DNA of 17,992 bases from Halococcaceae archaeon (GTDB lineage Archaea > Halobacteriota > Halobacteria > Halobacteriales > Halalkalicoccaceae): positions 1 through 17,992 of the forward strand of contig SKWB01000132.1 of the NCBI GenBank assembly GCA_007129135.1. The letters run 5' to 3'. Position numbers and translations under genes: made by a program. Below the pieces are notes generated by a model that was not told where the DNA came from, ran no database searches, and saw nothing but the letters and a program-made list of their open reading frames with translations. This document shows, piece after piece, positions 6,438-13,456 of this stretch (position 1 is the first letter of the stretch; each line of letters opens with the position of its first letter).

Positions 6438-7763
6438 ATGGCGATGAGACCACCGGGACCGAAGGGGCTCCCGGTCGTGGGAAGCACCGGCCAGTACGCG
6501 CGTGACCCGTTCCGGTTCATGGACGCGGTGCGCGACGCGTACGGCGACATCGCGCGGTTCGACCTCGGCGGCGAGCGGACGTACATGCTCACGAACCCCG
6601 CGGACGTCGAACGGGTGCTCCTCACCGAGGAGGGCGAGTACCGAAAACCCGAGTTCCAGGCGGACGCCCTCGGCGAGCTGCTGGGAACGGGGCTCATCCT
6701 GAGCGAGGGCGATCTCTGGCGGCGGATGCGAGAGCTCTCCGGCCCGGCGTTCAGGAGCGACCGCCTCTCCTCGCTCGTCCCGACGATGGTCTCACACACC
6801 CAGGCGATGACCGAACGGTGGGACGACGGCAACCGGATCGCGATCGAACCGGAGATGGCGCGGGTGACCGTCGCGATCATCACGGAGGCGATGTTCGGCG
6901 ACGACCTCGGTCGCGAGCGGGTCAGACGCGTCCAGGAGAACCTCGAACCGCTCGGCAGACGGTTCGAGCCCGACCCGATCCGCTTTCTCCTCCCCGACTG
7001 GGTGCCGACGCCGGGGAACCGCTCGTACCGGGCGTCGATCGGCGTGCTGGAGGACGTCCTGTCGGAGGTGCTCGCCGAACGGGGATCGAACCCGCAGGGA
7101 GGCGACCTGCTCTCGATCCTCGTCCGTGCGCGGGAGGAGGGAGCGATCGACGAGACACAGGTTCGCGACGAGCTGATGACGATGCTGCTCGCCGGCCACG
7201 ACACGACCGCGCTGACGCTCACCTACGCCTGGTGGCTGCTCGGCACGCACCCCCAGGTCGAGGCGCGGCTCCACGAGGAGTTCGAGTCGGTCCTCGGTGG
7301 CGAGCCACCGGAGACCGCCCGACAGGTGCGCGAGTTGCAGTACGCCGGCTGGGTGCTGAACGAGGCGATGCGGCTCTACCCACCGGTCTACACCATGTTC
7401 CGGCAGGCGAACCGCGACGTCACGCTCGCGGGCTACGAGGTCGAGGCGGGGTCGATGCTGATGCTCCCCCAGTGGGCGATCCACCGCGATCCGCGGTGGT
7501 TCGACGATCCAGAGCGGTTCGACCCGGAACGGTGGAAGCCGGAGCGGGCGGCGGACCGCCCGCGGTTCTCCTTCTTCCCGTTCGGCGGCGGCTCGCGGAG
7601 CTGTATCGGCCGACAGCTCTCGATGCTGGAGGCGAAAGCGATACTCGCGACCGTCGCGAGCGAGCACCGTCTCGAACCGCTCGACGACCGGGCGTTCGAC
7701 CTCAGGGCCTCACTCACCCTGCATCCGGGAGAGCGGATCGAGATGGGGGTCCACGACCGTTGA
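6438..7763 (+). CDS. Cytochrome P450 (haem-thiolate monooxygenase)
   Basis: 441 residues, full length for a soluble P450. It has the proline-rich start (PPGPKGLPVVG), the C-helix W-R-R-M-R (haem propionate contact, 94-98), the I-helix oxygen-activation motif AGHDTT (252-257), the K-helix ExxR as EAMR (309-312), the PERF/W region (DPERFDPERW) and the haem loop FFPFGGGSRSCIG (379-391) with C389 as the iron ligand. There is no N-terminal membrane anchor. The overall pattern resembles the P450s of other haloarchaea (CYP174-type); that assignment is from memory. No ferredoxin or ferredoxin reductase is adjacent, so electrons must come from elsewhere. Its TGA directly abuts the stop of the convergent zinc-finger gene. 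Substrate unknown; carotenoid, lipid or xenobiotic oxidation are all possible. Confidence 0.96.
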   Translation: MAMRPPGPKGLPVVGSTGQYARDPFRFMDAVRDAYGDIARFDLGGERTYMLTNPADVERVLLTEEGEYRKPEFQADALGELLGTGLILSEGDLWRRMRELSGPAFRSDRLSSLVPTMVSHTQAMTERWDDGNRIAIEPEMARVTVAIITEAMFGDDLGRERVRRVQENLEPLGRRFEPDPIRFLLPDWVPTPGNRSYRASIGVLEDVLSEVLAERGSNPQGGDLLSILVRAREEGAIDETQVRDELMTMLLAGHDTTALTLTYAWWLLGTHPQVEARLHEEFESVLGGEPPETARQVRELQYAGWVLNEAMRLYPPVYTMFRQANRDVTLAGYEVEAGSMLMLPQWAIHRDPRWFDDPERFDPERWKPERAADRPRFSFFPFGGGSRSCIGRQLSMLEAKAILATVASEHRLEPLDDRAFDLRASLTLHPGERIEMGVHDR

Positions 7764-8075
7764 TCAGGGGACCGTCTCGTACCAGGGCTCGTCGCACTCG
7801 GGACAGCGCCGGATCGGGTCCGCAGGGGTCGCGGTCCGGCCGCAGTCCGGACAGACCCACTCGGTGCCCTCTCCGTGCCGGTCGAGGAACCACTCCATCG
7901 TCCCGCCGTGCTCGACGAGTTTCGACTCCTCGAAGGCGTGGACGACGACGGTGTGCCCGGTCTCGCCCTCGTGGTGGAGGCGGAGGCGTTCGAGCCTATC
8001 GTAGGCGTACCACTCGACGCCCTCGTCGAACTCGTTACAGTCGAGGCAGGTTGCGGTGATCCAGATATCTCCCAT
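7764..8075 (-). CDS. Small zinc-finger protein, hypothetical
   Basis: 103 residues with two putative zinc sites. The N-terminal one is C10-x2-C13 followed by H34/H35 and H41 in HHEGETGH, a C2H2-like arrangement common in small haloarchaeal proteins. The C-terminal one is C75-x2-C78 and C91-x2-C94 (VCPDCG and RCPECD), a rubredoxin-like zinc ribbon. The frame extends upstream to 8099, but the ATG at 8075 is preceded by GGAGGA seven bases away, so that start is chosen. The gene is convergent with the P450 and the two stops share TGATCA. A role in nucleic-acid or protein binding is possible; I know of no assigned function. Confidence 0.82.
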   Translation of the reverse strand: MGDIWITATCLDCNEFDEGVEWYAYDRLERLRLHHEGETGHTVVVHAFEESKLVEHGGTMEWFLDRHGEGTEWVCPDCGRTATPADPIRRCPECDEPWYETVP

Positions 8076-8082
8076 TGTCGTA

Positions 8083-8088
8083 TCCTCC
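8083..8088 (-). promoter_or_regulatory. Shine-Dalgarno of the zinc-finger gene
   Basis: On the minus strand GGAGGA stands seven bases before the ATG at 8075. It is the best SD match in the window and implies a leadered transcript. TTTAT on the minus strand at about 8148-8152 would fit as its TATA box, giving a leader of roughly 50 nt. Confidence 0.7.
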
Positions 8089-8129
8089 AACAAACACATC
8101 TGATCCGTTATGCATTTTTGTCGTACACC

Positions 8130-8208
8130 GATTCATGTATACTTTCATAAATACCTTTCGGGGACGGTAATCGAGTGACTAGGGCGAGGAGAGAGGAATA
8201 CATGAATC
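8130..8208. repeat. 11-bp inverted repeat in the divergent region
   Basis: GATTCATGTAT at 8130-8140 is repeated in perfect inverted orientation as ATACATGAATC at 8198-8208. The arms are 68 bp apart centre to centre. They flank the putative TATA box of the zinc-finger gene, so they could be paired operator sites or a long-range stem. Confidence 0.55.
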
Positions 8209-8496
8209 AACCTGTACGGTAGCACATGGTTATTGCCCCCGTCACCGGTCCGCCTCAAAAAACGGTCCTCCCCTGGTCGATGGACATCGACTCGGGATCC
8301 GGGTGGTGGGTGAACGGTGGTCCGAGGCCGGACCGACGGACACGACCGCGTCGAAAACATACGCTATAGAATAATAAGAGTTTCGTTACTTTTGGCCGCA
8401 CCGGTCGGCGTGGGAGCCGGCGATCGACACGCTCATTCCCGCGAGCGGACTCCGTGGCGGTAGACTCGGTCCGACGACCGGTCGGTGATTCACTGG

Positions 8497-9669
8497 ATGC
8501 GCTGGCGATACCGAGAGACCGTCCTCGCGCTCTGTACGGTCGCGTTCTTCGCGACGATGGTCGCCCGACTCGTCATCAGTCCGGTCGTCCCGGCGATCAC
8601 CGCCGAGTTCGAGGTCTCGAACACGGTCGTCGGCCTCGCGCTCACGGGGCTCTGGATGGCCTACGCGCTCTCGCAGTTCCCGAGCGGGATCCTCGCCGAC
8701 AGATACGGCGAACGGCTCGTGATACTCGTCGCGGTCTGGGGCACCGCGGTGACGAGCCTCCTGCTCGCGCTGTCGCCGAACTACCCCGCCTTCCTCCTGG
8801 TCGCGATCTGTCTCGGCGGGGTCGCCGGCCTCCACTACAGCGTCGGGACGACGCTGCTCACCCGCACCTACCGGGACATCGGGACCGCGATCGGGCTACA
8901 CAACGGCGGTGCCCCGGCGGCCGGACTGCTCGCGCCGATCGCCGCCGCCTGGGTCGGCGTCCAGTACGGCTGGCGGCCCGCGGTCGCACTCGGCGCGCTC
9001 GTCGCGATCCCCGCAGCGGTGCTCTTCGCGTGGAAGGTGGAGCCGACGGAGCCACGCCGGCCGGACCAGCCGATGCGCGAGCGCGTCGAGATCGGAGCGG
9101 TCCGGGAACTGCTCTCGAGACCCGAGATCGCCTTCACCGTCTGTCTCTCCGTGCTCTGTGCGTTCGTCTGGCAGGGTACCGCCTCCTTCCTCCCGACGTT
9201 CGTGATCGAGCACAGAGGTGGCTCCGCGACGCTCGCGGGCGTCGTCTTCTCCGCGTACTTCGTCGTGCAGGGGGTCGTGCAGGTGGGCGTCGGCGCGCTC
9301 TCCGACAGGATCGGACGCGACACGACGGCCGCCGGCTGTATGCTCGCCGGTATCCTCGGCTTCTCGCTGTTCGTCCTCGGCACCGGACTCCCCTCGATGG
9401 CGCTCGCCGTGCTCCTGGTCGGCACCGGTCTGAGCTGGTCGGCAGCCGTGCTCCCGCGGTTCATGGACCACCTCTCGGAGGCCGAGCGCAGCGCCGGCTT
9501 CGGGCTCGTTCGGACCGTCTACATGGTGATCGGCTCGCTCGGCTCCGTCGGTGTCGGCCTCGTCGCCGACACGTTCGGCTGGGCCGTCTCCTTCGGGATG
9601 CTCGTCGCCTTCCTCTCGGTCGTGCTCTGTGCACTGGTCGGGAACCGGCTGCTCGGACTGGGCTACTGA
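8497..9669 (+). CDS. MFS transporter
   Basis: 390 residues with 12 hydrophobic helices in two halves. Motif A is clear in the first half as SGILADRYGERL and echoed in the second as GALSDRIGRDT. The central loop carries charged residues (VEPTEPRRPDQPMRERVE). The start could be the GTG at 8485 or the ATG at 8497; GGTGAT seven bases before the ATG matches the haloarchaeal SD core (GGAGGTGATC), so the ATG is preferred. The C-terminal segment (GFGLVRTVYMVIGSLGS and GWAV) resembles the partial MFS gene at 1-585, implying paralogy. Secondary transporter in the cytoplasmic membrane; substrate not inferable. The next feature is an inverted repeat starting 21 nt after the stop. Confidence 0.92.
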   Translation: MRWRYRETVLALCTVAFFATMVARLVISPVVPAITAEFEVSNTVVGLALTGLWMAYALSQFPSGILADRYGERLVILVAVWGTAVTSLLLALSPNYPAFLLVAICLGGVAGLHYSVGTTLLTRTYRDIGTAIGLHNGGAPAAGLLAPIAAAWVGVQYGWRPAVALGALVAIPAAVLFAWKVEPTEPRRPDQPMRERVEIGAVRELLSRPEIAFTVCLSVLCAFVWQGTASFLPTFVIEHRGGSATLAGVVFSAYFVVQGVVQVGVGALSDRIGRDTTAAGCMLAGILGFSLFVLGTGLPSMALAVLLVGTGLSWSAAVLPRFMDHLSEAERSAGFGLVRTVYMVIGSLGSVGVGLVADTFGWAVSFGMLVAFLSVVLCALVGNRLLGLGY

Positions 9670-9689
9670 CTCGCTCGTCCGTCACACTG

Positions 9690-9771
9690 ATACGGACTGC
9701 CGTACCTGTTGACCACTCAGACCGAGGGGTGGGTACCGATCCGACCGGGACGGACCGAGGGCAGTCCGTAT
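9690..9771. repeat. 12-bp inverted repeat upstream of coxA
   Basis: ATACGGACTGCC (9690-9701) and GGCAGTCCGTAT (9760-9771) are perfect inverse complements 58 nt apart. Inside, GTACC (9702-9706) can pair with GGTAC (9732-9736), the left arm overlaps a small dyad TACGG-actg-CCGTA, and GACCGAGGG occurs twice (9720-9728, 9753-9761). The element begins 21 nt after the MFS stop and ends about 60 nt before the coxA TATA box. It could be a terminator-like structure for the MFS gene or a regulator site for coxA. Confidence 0.6.
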
Positions 9772-9830
9772 GGGGGGATCGATCCGGGCAAACGCTGATT
9801 ACGCTCGTCGGTGCACGAGGTGTGTGAACG

Positions 9831-9836
9831 TTATAC
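9831..9836 (+). promoter_or_regulatory. TATA-like box of coxA
   Basis: TTATAC would place the transcript start near 9858-9862, giving a leader of about 25 nt that contains GGAGG at 9876-9880, four bases before the GTG at 9885. The box and SD together support a leadered coxA mRNA. Confidence 0.55.
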
Positions 9837-9884
9837 GTCCGGTCAGCCGAGACGCCGGCGCCGCCCGGTTCCGGGGGAGGGACG

Positions 9885-11678
9885 GTGCTCGTTGACCTGC
9901 TTATCGGCGTGTGCGTCGGGGCGCTCGCGCTCTGTGCGCTGTTCGGTCTCTCGCGACGGCTCGAACGGTCCCCCGGACGGCCCCCGAACGGATCGAGACC
10001 GCGAGCGGTCCGACCGGACGGCGGCCACGCGAGCGGGGCCGAACTCGAGCGGGCGAAGCCGACCGGGGTGGTCCGCTGGCTGACGACGGTCGACCACAAG
10101 GACATCGGGCTCATGTACTTCGCGGTGGCCGGAGCCGCGTTCTTCTGGGGCGGTACCGACGCGATCATGCTCCGGACGGAGCTGCTCACCCCCGAGGCGG
10201 ACGCGTTCACCATCGAGACGTACAACGCGCTCTTTACGATGCACGGCATCACGATGCTCTTTCTCTTCGCCACCCCGGCGATCTTCGGCTTCGTGAACTA
10301 CTTCCTCCCCATCCTGATCGGCGCCGACGACATGGCCTTTCCCCGCGTCAACGCCATCGCGTTCTGGCTGCTGCCGATCTCGTTCGCGCTCATCCGTGCC
10401 GACATGCTGACCGACATGCCCGCACACGTCATCGCGCTCGTCGATCCGGCTCTCGCGGAGCCGCTCTACGCCATCTCCCCGATGCAGGCCGGCTGGACGA
10501 TGTACCCGCCGATGTCCGCCGAGCTGCTGAGCCCCCACCTGGATCTCGTCTTGCTCGGCCTCCACCTCTCGGGCATCGCGACCGTGATGGGGGCGATCAA
10601 CGTCATCGCCACGATCTTCACCGAGCGCGCACCCGATCTCGACTGGGGCCGACTGGACATCCTCTCGTGGACCTTCCTCGCGCAGGCGGGACTGATCCTC
10701 TTCGCCTTCCCGATGCTCGGCACCGTCCTCCTGATGCTGCTCGCCGACAGGAACCTCGGCACGCAGTTCTTCACCGTCGAGGGTGGCGGGCCGATCCTCT
10801 ACCAGCACCTCTTCTGGTTCTTCGGCCACCCCGAGGTCTACATCGTCGTGTTGCCACCGATGGGGCTGATCAGCTTCATCCTCCCGCAGTTCGCGGGTCG
10901 GAAGCTGTTCGGCTTCAAGTTCATCGTCTACTCGACGCTCGCGATCGCGGTGCTCAGTTTCGGCGTCTGGGCGCACCACATGTTCACGACGGGGATCGAT
11001 CCGCGGATCCGCGGGGCGTTCATGGCCGTCACCATCGCCATCGCGGTCCCGTCGGCGGTGAAGGTGTTCAACTGGATGACGACGATGTGGCAGGGGCGGA
11101 TCCGTCTGGAGGCACCGATGCTCTTCTGTATCGGTGCGATCGCGACGTTCATCGTCGGCGGCGTGACGGGGGTGTTCCTCGGGTCGATCCCGATCAACCT
11201 CCAGTACCACGCGACGTACTACGTCGTCGGTCACTTCCACCTGATCATCACCGGCTTCATCCCGTTCGCGATGTTCGCGGGCGTCTACTACTGGTACCCG
11301 CTCCTGACGGGGCGGATGTACGACACGCGCCTCGCGCGGGTCCACTTCTGGACGAGCACGGTCGGCGTGCTCGTCACCTTCCACGCGCTGTTGCTCATCG
11401 GCGCGCTCGGCCTCCCGAGGAGGTACGCCGAGTACCCCGCGGAGTTCGCTCCGCTCCAGATCGTCGCCACGGGCGGGGCGTTCGTCATCGCGATCGGACA
11501 GGTCGTCTGGGGCTGGAACATGCTCCAGTCCTACCGGACGGGGCCGACGGTCGGTGCCGACCCCTGGAACCTGAAGGAGTACGGCTTCTTCACCCGGGAG
11601 TGGGAGTGGTTCGAGGAGCGCCTGGAGGAGCGAGGTGGTGCCGAGGCCGTCGCGGTCGCCCGCGAGGGTGAGGAGTGA
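9885..11678 (+). CDS. coxA: Haem-copper (cytochrome c type) oxidase subunit I
   Basis: 597-residue catalytic subunit of an aerobic terminal oxidase that reduces O2 to water and pumps protons. All cofactor ligands are visible: H120 (FTMHG, low-spin haem), H450 and H452 (VVGHFHL, high-spin and low-spin haem), and CuB ligands H315, H364 and H365 (FFGHPEVY, WAHHMFT), with Y319 placed for the His-Tyr cross-link. D149 in GADDMAFPR (D channel), E317 in HPEVY and K393 in PSAVKVFNW (K channel) indicate an A1-type pump. It has the 12 core helices plus an extra N-terminal helix (residues 1-23) and a basic, glycine- and proline-rich linker (24-60). GTG start chosen from GGAGG four bases upstream. Subunits II and III are not adjacent. 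The stop abuts the convergent DUF6789-like gene. Also called ctaD. Confidence 0.97.
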   Translation: MLVDLLIGVCVGALALCALFGLSRRLERSPGRPPNGSRPRAVRPDGGHASGAELERAKPTGVVRWLTTVDHKDIGLMYFAVAGAAFFWGGTDAIMLRTELLTPEADAFTIETYNALFTMHGITMLFLFATPAIFGFVNYFLPILIGADDMAFPRVNAIAFWLLPISFALIRADMLTDMPAHVIALVDPALAEPLYAISPMQAGWTMYPPMSAELLSPHLDLVLLGLHLSGIATVMGAINVIATIFTERAPDLDWGRLDILSWTFLAQAGLILFAFPMLGTVLLMLLADRNLGTQFFTVEGGGPILYQHLFWFFGHPEVYIVVLPPMGLISFILPQFAGRKLFGFKFIVYSTLAIAVLSFGVWAHHMFTTGIDPRIRGAFMAVTIAIAVPSAVKVFNWMTTMWQGRIRLEAPMLFCIGAIATFIVGGVTGVFLGSIPINLQYHATYYVVGHFHLIITGFIPFAMFAGVYYWYPLLTGRMYDTRLARVHFWTSTVGVLVTFHALLLIGALGLPRRYAEYPAEFAPLQIVATGGAFVIAIGQVVWGWNMLQSYRTGPTVGADPWNLKEYGFFTREWEWFEERLEERGGAEAVAVAREGEE

Positions 11679-12140
11679 TCAGGACTCCGACGAGGGCGAG
11701 GCCGACGTCACCGCCGGCTGCTCCGCGAAGTGCTCGTAGACGACCCCGAGCGTGAAGCCGTAGGCGAGGTGGGCGAGGAAGGTGAAGAAGAGGTAGATGA
11801 AGAGTAGCTGCGTGTCGAGGTCCGCGGGCTGTCCGAGGAGGACGAACGCGACCCAGAGGACGAGCGCGAAGGCGACGGCCTGGACGGGCAGGTCGTCGGT
11901 CCGGAGCAGACGTCCGAGATACGGCGAGAGCGCGACGAAGAGCACCGGCCAGGCGACGATCCCCGCGAGCGTGAAGAGCGCCATCCCGACGACGAACTGG
12001 TCGGGGACACCGACGAACCGGGCGATGATCGCGGGCACGTCGAGGGTGAGACGGGTCTGCGTCGCGAGGAAGAGGAAGAGAAGCATCATCACCGCCGTCG
12101 CCGCGGTGCCGGCGACGGCTGCACGGATCAGCCTGTTCAT
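11679..12140 (-). CDS. DUF6789-like four-helix membrane protein
   Basis: 153 residues with about four to five membrane helices and a hydrophilic serine-rich tail (PAVTSASPSSES). It begins MNRLIRAAVAGTAATAVMMLL and has R-F-V-G-V-P, then A-G-I-V-A-W-P-V-L-F and V-L-W-V-A-F-V, a pattern I recall from haloarchaeal DUF6789 proteins, often near cox genes. Candidate starts are ATGs at 12149 and 12140 within a frame open to 12218; GTTTTC on the minus strand at 12164-12169 is centred about 26 nt before 12140, favouring that one. It is convergent with coxA and their stops share one TGATCA. A supporting role for the oxidase (assembly or accessory subunit) is inference from position. Confidence 0.78.
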   Translation of the reverse strand: MNRLIRAAVAGTAATAVMMLLFLFLATQTRLTLDVPAIIARFVGVPDQFVVGMALFTLAGIVAWPVLFVALSPYLGRLLRTDDLPVQAVAFALVLWVAFVLLGQPADLDTQLLFIYLFFTFLAHLAYGFTLGVVYEHFAEQPAVTSASPSSES

Positions 12141-12179
12141 ACCAGCCATACCCCGGTTCCCTCGAAAACCCTGTCGGTG

Positions 12180-12193
12180 GGATCGGACGATCC
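12180..12193. promoter_or_regulatory. Operator-like dyad between DUF6789-like and MFS genes
   Basis: GGATCG-ga-CGATCC is a 14-bp dyad midway in the 95-nt divergent gap, 11 nt from the putative TATA box of the minus-strand gene and 11 nt from that of the MFS gene. The symmetric placing suits a regulator controlling both, but the dyad is short. Confidence 0.4.
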
Positions 12194-12204
12194 GGAAGAG
12201 AACC

Positions 12205-12211
12205 GTACTTA
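12205..12211 (+). promoter_or_regulatory. TATA-like box of the 12236 MFS gene
   Basis: GTACTTA is centred about 28 nt before the ATG at 12236 in GC-rich DNA, fitting a leaderless transcript and supporting that start. Confidence 0.45.
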
Positions 12212-12235
12212 CCGCCACCCCTCGAACCCGGAGCG

Positions 12236-13456
12236 ATGAGTGTCGTCGGGATGGACCGAGACACGCTCGGCCGGTACTCGCTGGTGGCGCTCGGCGGTGG
12301 GGGCTACCTCTGTCTGATGTTCGTCTGGTTCTCGCTCCCGGCGTACCTCGGGCCCGTGATCGACGACCTCGGGCTCTCCGGGACCGAAGCGGGAGTCCTC
12401 GTCGGCGCGATCCCGCTCGTATACGTCCCCCTCGGACTGGCGAGCGGCTACCTCGTCGATCGGATCGGACCGCGTATCGCGCTCGCCGGCGCGCTCGTGA
12501 TAATCGGGGGGGCGCAGCTCCTCCGGGCGGTCGCCGAGAGCTTCCCCTCGCTACTGCTCGCGACGATGCTGATCGGCATCGGCGGGACGGGCGTCACGTT
12601 CGGGCTGCCGAAGCTCGCCGCGGACCTCTTCCCCGCCGACCGGGTGGGGACCGCCGCCACGGTCTACCTCGTCCCCTCGTATCTCGGAACCGCCGCCGCG
12701 TTCGGCCTCGGGCGACCCCTGATCGGCCCGTTCCTCGGCGGCTGGCGGCCGCTCTTCCTCGCCAGCGGGCTCGTCGTCCTCGCCTACGCCGGTCTCTGGA
12801 CGGCCGCCGTGGTCGCCGCGCGGGTGAGCGGAACGGCCGCGGCGAGAACCGAACCGACCGAGGAGGGACGGTCGTTTCTCGACGACCTCGGCGCGGTGGT
12901 CGGGAGCCGCGCGATGTGGCTCCTCGTCGCGATCGGGACGATGTACCTCTTCACGCTCCACGGACTACAGGGCTGGCTCGTGACGATCCTCGAGGCCGGT
13001 GGGAGTTCGCCCGCCGTCGCCGGGACGATCGCGAGCCTGCTGGTCGTCGCCCAGATCGCGGGCGTGCTCGCGATCCCGCCGCTCGCGGATCGGCACGACC
13101 GGAGGCGCGAGGCCGTGATCGGTGCCGGCGTCTGCTGTGTCCTCGGCCCGCTCGGTCTGCTCGTGCTGGTAGGGGGAGGCTGGCTCGCTATCTTCCCCGT
13201 GGCGCTGATCGGCCTCGGCGTCGGTGGGCTCTCGCCGCTCGTCAGGGCGCTCCCCGTGGAGCTTGAGGGGATCGGCCCGCGACTCACCGGCACCGCGGTC
13301 GGACTCGTCTTCGCCGTCGGGGAGATCGGCGGCTTCCTCGGGCCCGTGATCGTGGGTGCCCTCAACGATCTGACGGGGTCGTTCGCCCCAGGGATCGCCC
13401 TGTTCGCCTGCGGTGGCCTAGTGGTCGTCGGCGCGGGCACTGCACTGGAGATCTGA
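12236..13456 (+). CDS. MFS transporter (CynX/NarK-like group)
   Basis: 406 residues with 12 hydrophobic helices in two halves joined by a charged loop (ARTEPTEEGRSFLDDLG, near 202-218). Motif A in the first half is ASGYLVDRIGPRIAL. Glycine-rich helices (GIGGTGVTFGLPKLAADLFP) and the second-half helix GEIGGFLGPVIVGALNDLTG resemble the nitrate/cyanate and other anion:cation-type MFS proteins, but the substrate cannot be told. The ATG follows a TATA-like box by about 28 nt. It diverges from the DUF6789-like gene over a 95-nt gap with a central dyad. It does not look like a close paralogue of the MFS genes at 1 and 8497. Confidence 0.92.
   Translation: MSVVGMDRDTLGRYSLVALGGGGYLCLMFVWFSLPAYLGPVIDDLGLSGTEAGVLVGAIPLVYVPLGLASGYLVDRIGPRIALAGALVIIGGAQLLRAVAESFPSLLLATMLIGIGGTGVTFGLPKLAADLFPADRVGTAATVYLVPSYLGTAAAFGLGRPLIGPFLGGWRPLFLASGLVVLAYAGLWTAAVVAARVSGTAAARTEPTEEGRSFLDDLGAVVGSRAMWLLVAIGTMYLFTLHGLQGWLVTILEAGGSSPAVAGTIASLLVVAQIAGVLAIPPLADRHDRRREAVIGAGVCCVLGPLGLLVLVGGGWLAIFPVALIGLGVGGLSPLVRALPVELEGIGPRLTGTAVGLVFAVGEIGGFLGPVIVGALNDLTGSFAPGIALFACGGLVVVGAGTALEI

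Larger units (their letters stand above)
8076..8496. other. AT-rich divergent intergenic region
   Basis: About 420 nt without a convincing gene, between the minus-strand zinc-finger gene and the plus-strand MFS gene. AT-rich blocks at about 8105-8157 and 8350-8395 contrast with GC-rich flanks. The left block holds the promoter of the zinc-finger gene; the right block has TATAGAATAATAAG (8365-8378), which could start a leader of about 100 nt for the MFS gene. An 11-bp inverted repeat is described separately. Confidence 0.6.

Noticed and set aside
5564..7222. Long minus-strand open frame of 552 codons
   Set aside because: It is antisense to the GlpA-like and P450 genes, is rich in arginine, serine and proline, and has no family motif; high GC with strong third-position bias opens such frames.
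8145..8360. 71-codon minus-strand frame in the AT-rich gap
   Set aside because: No promoter at the right distance, no SD, and the sequence has no protein-like pattern.
9843..11384. Minus-strand open frame of 513 codons opposite coxA
   Set aside because: Composition is dominated by D, E, R and H repeats typical of reversed haloarchaeal coding DNA, while the opposite strand encodes an unmistakable oxidase subunit I.
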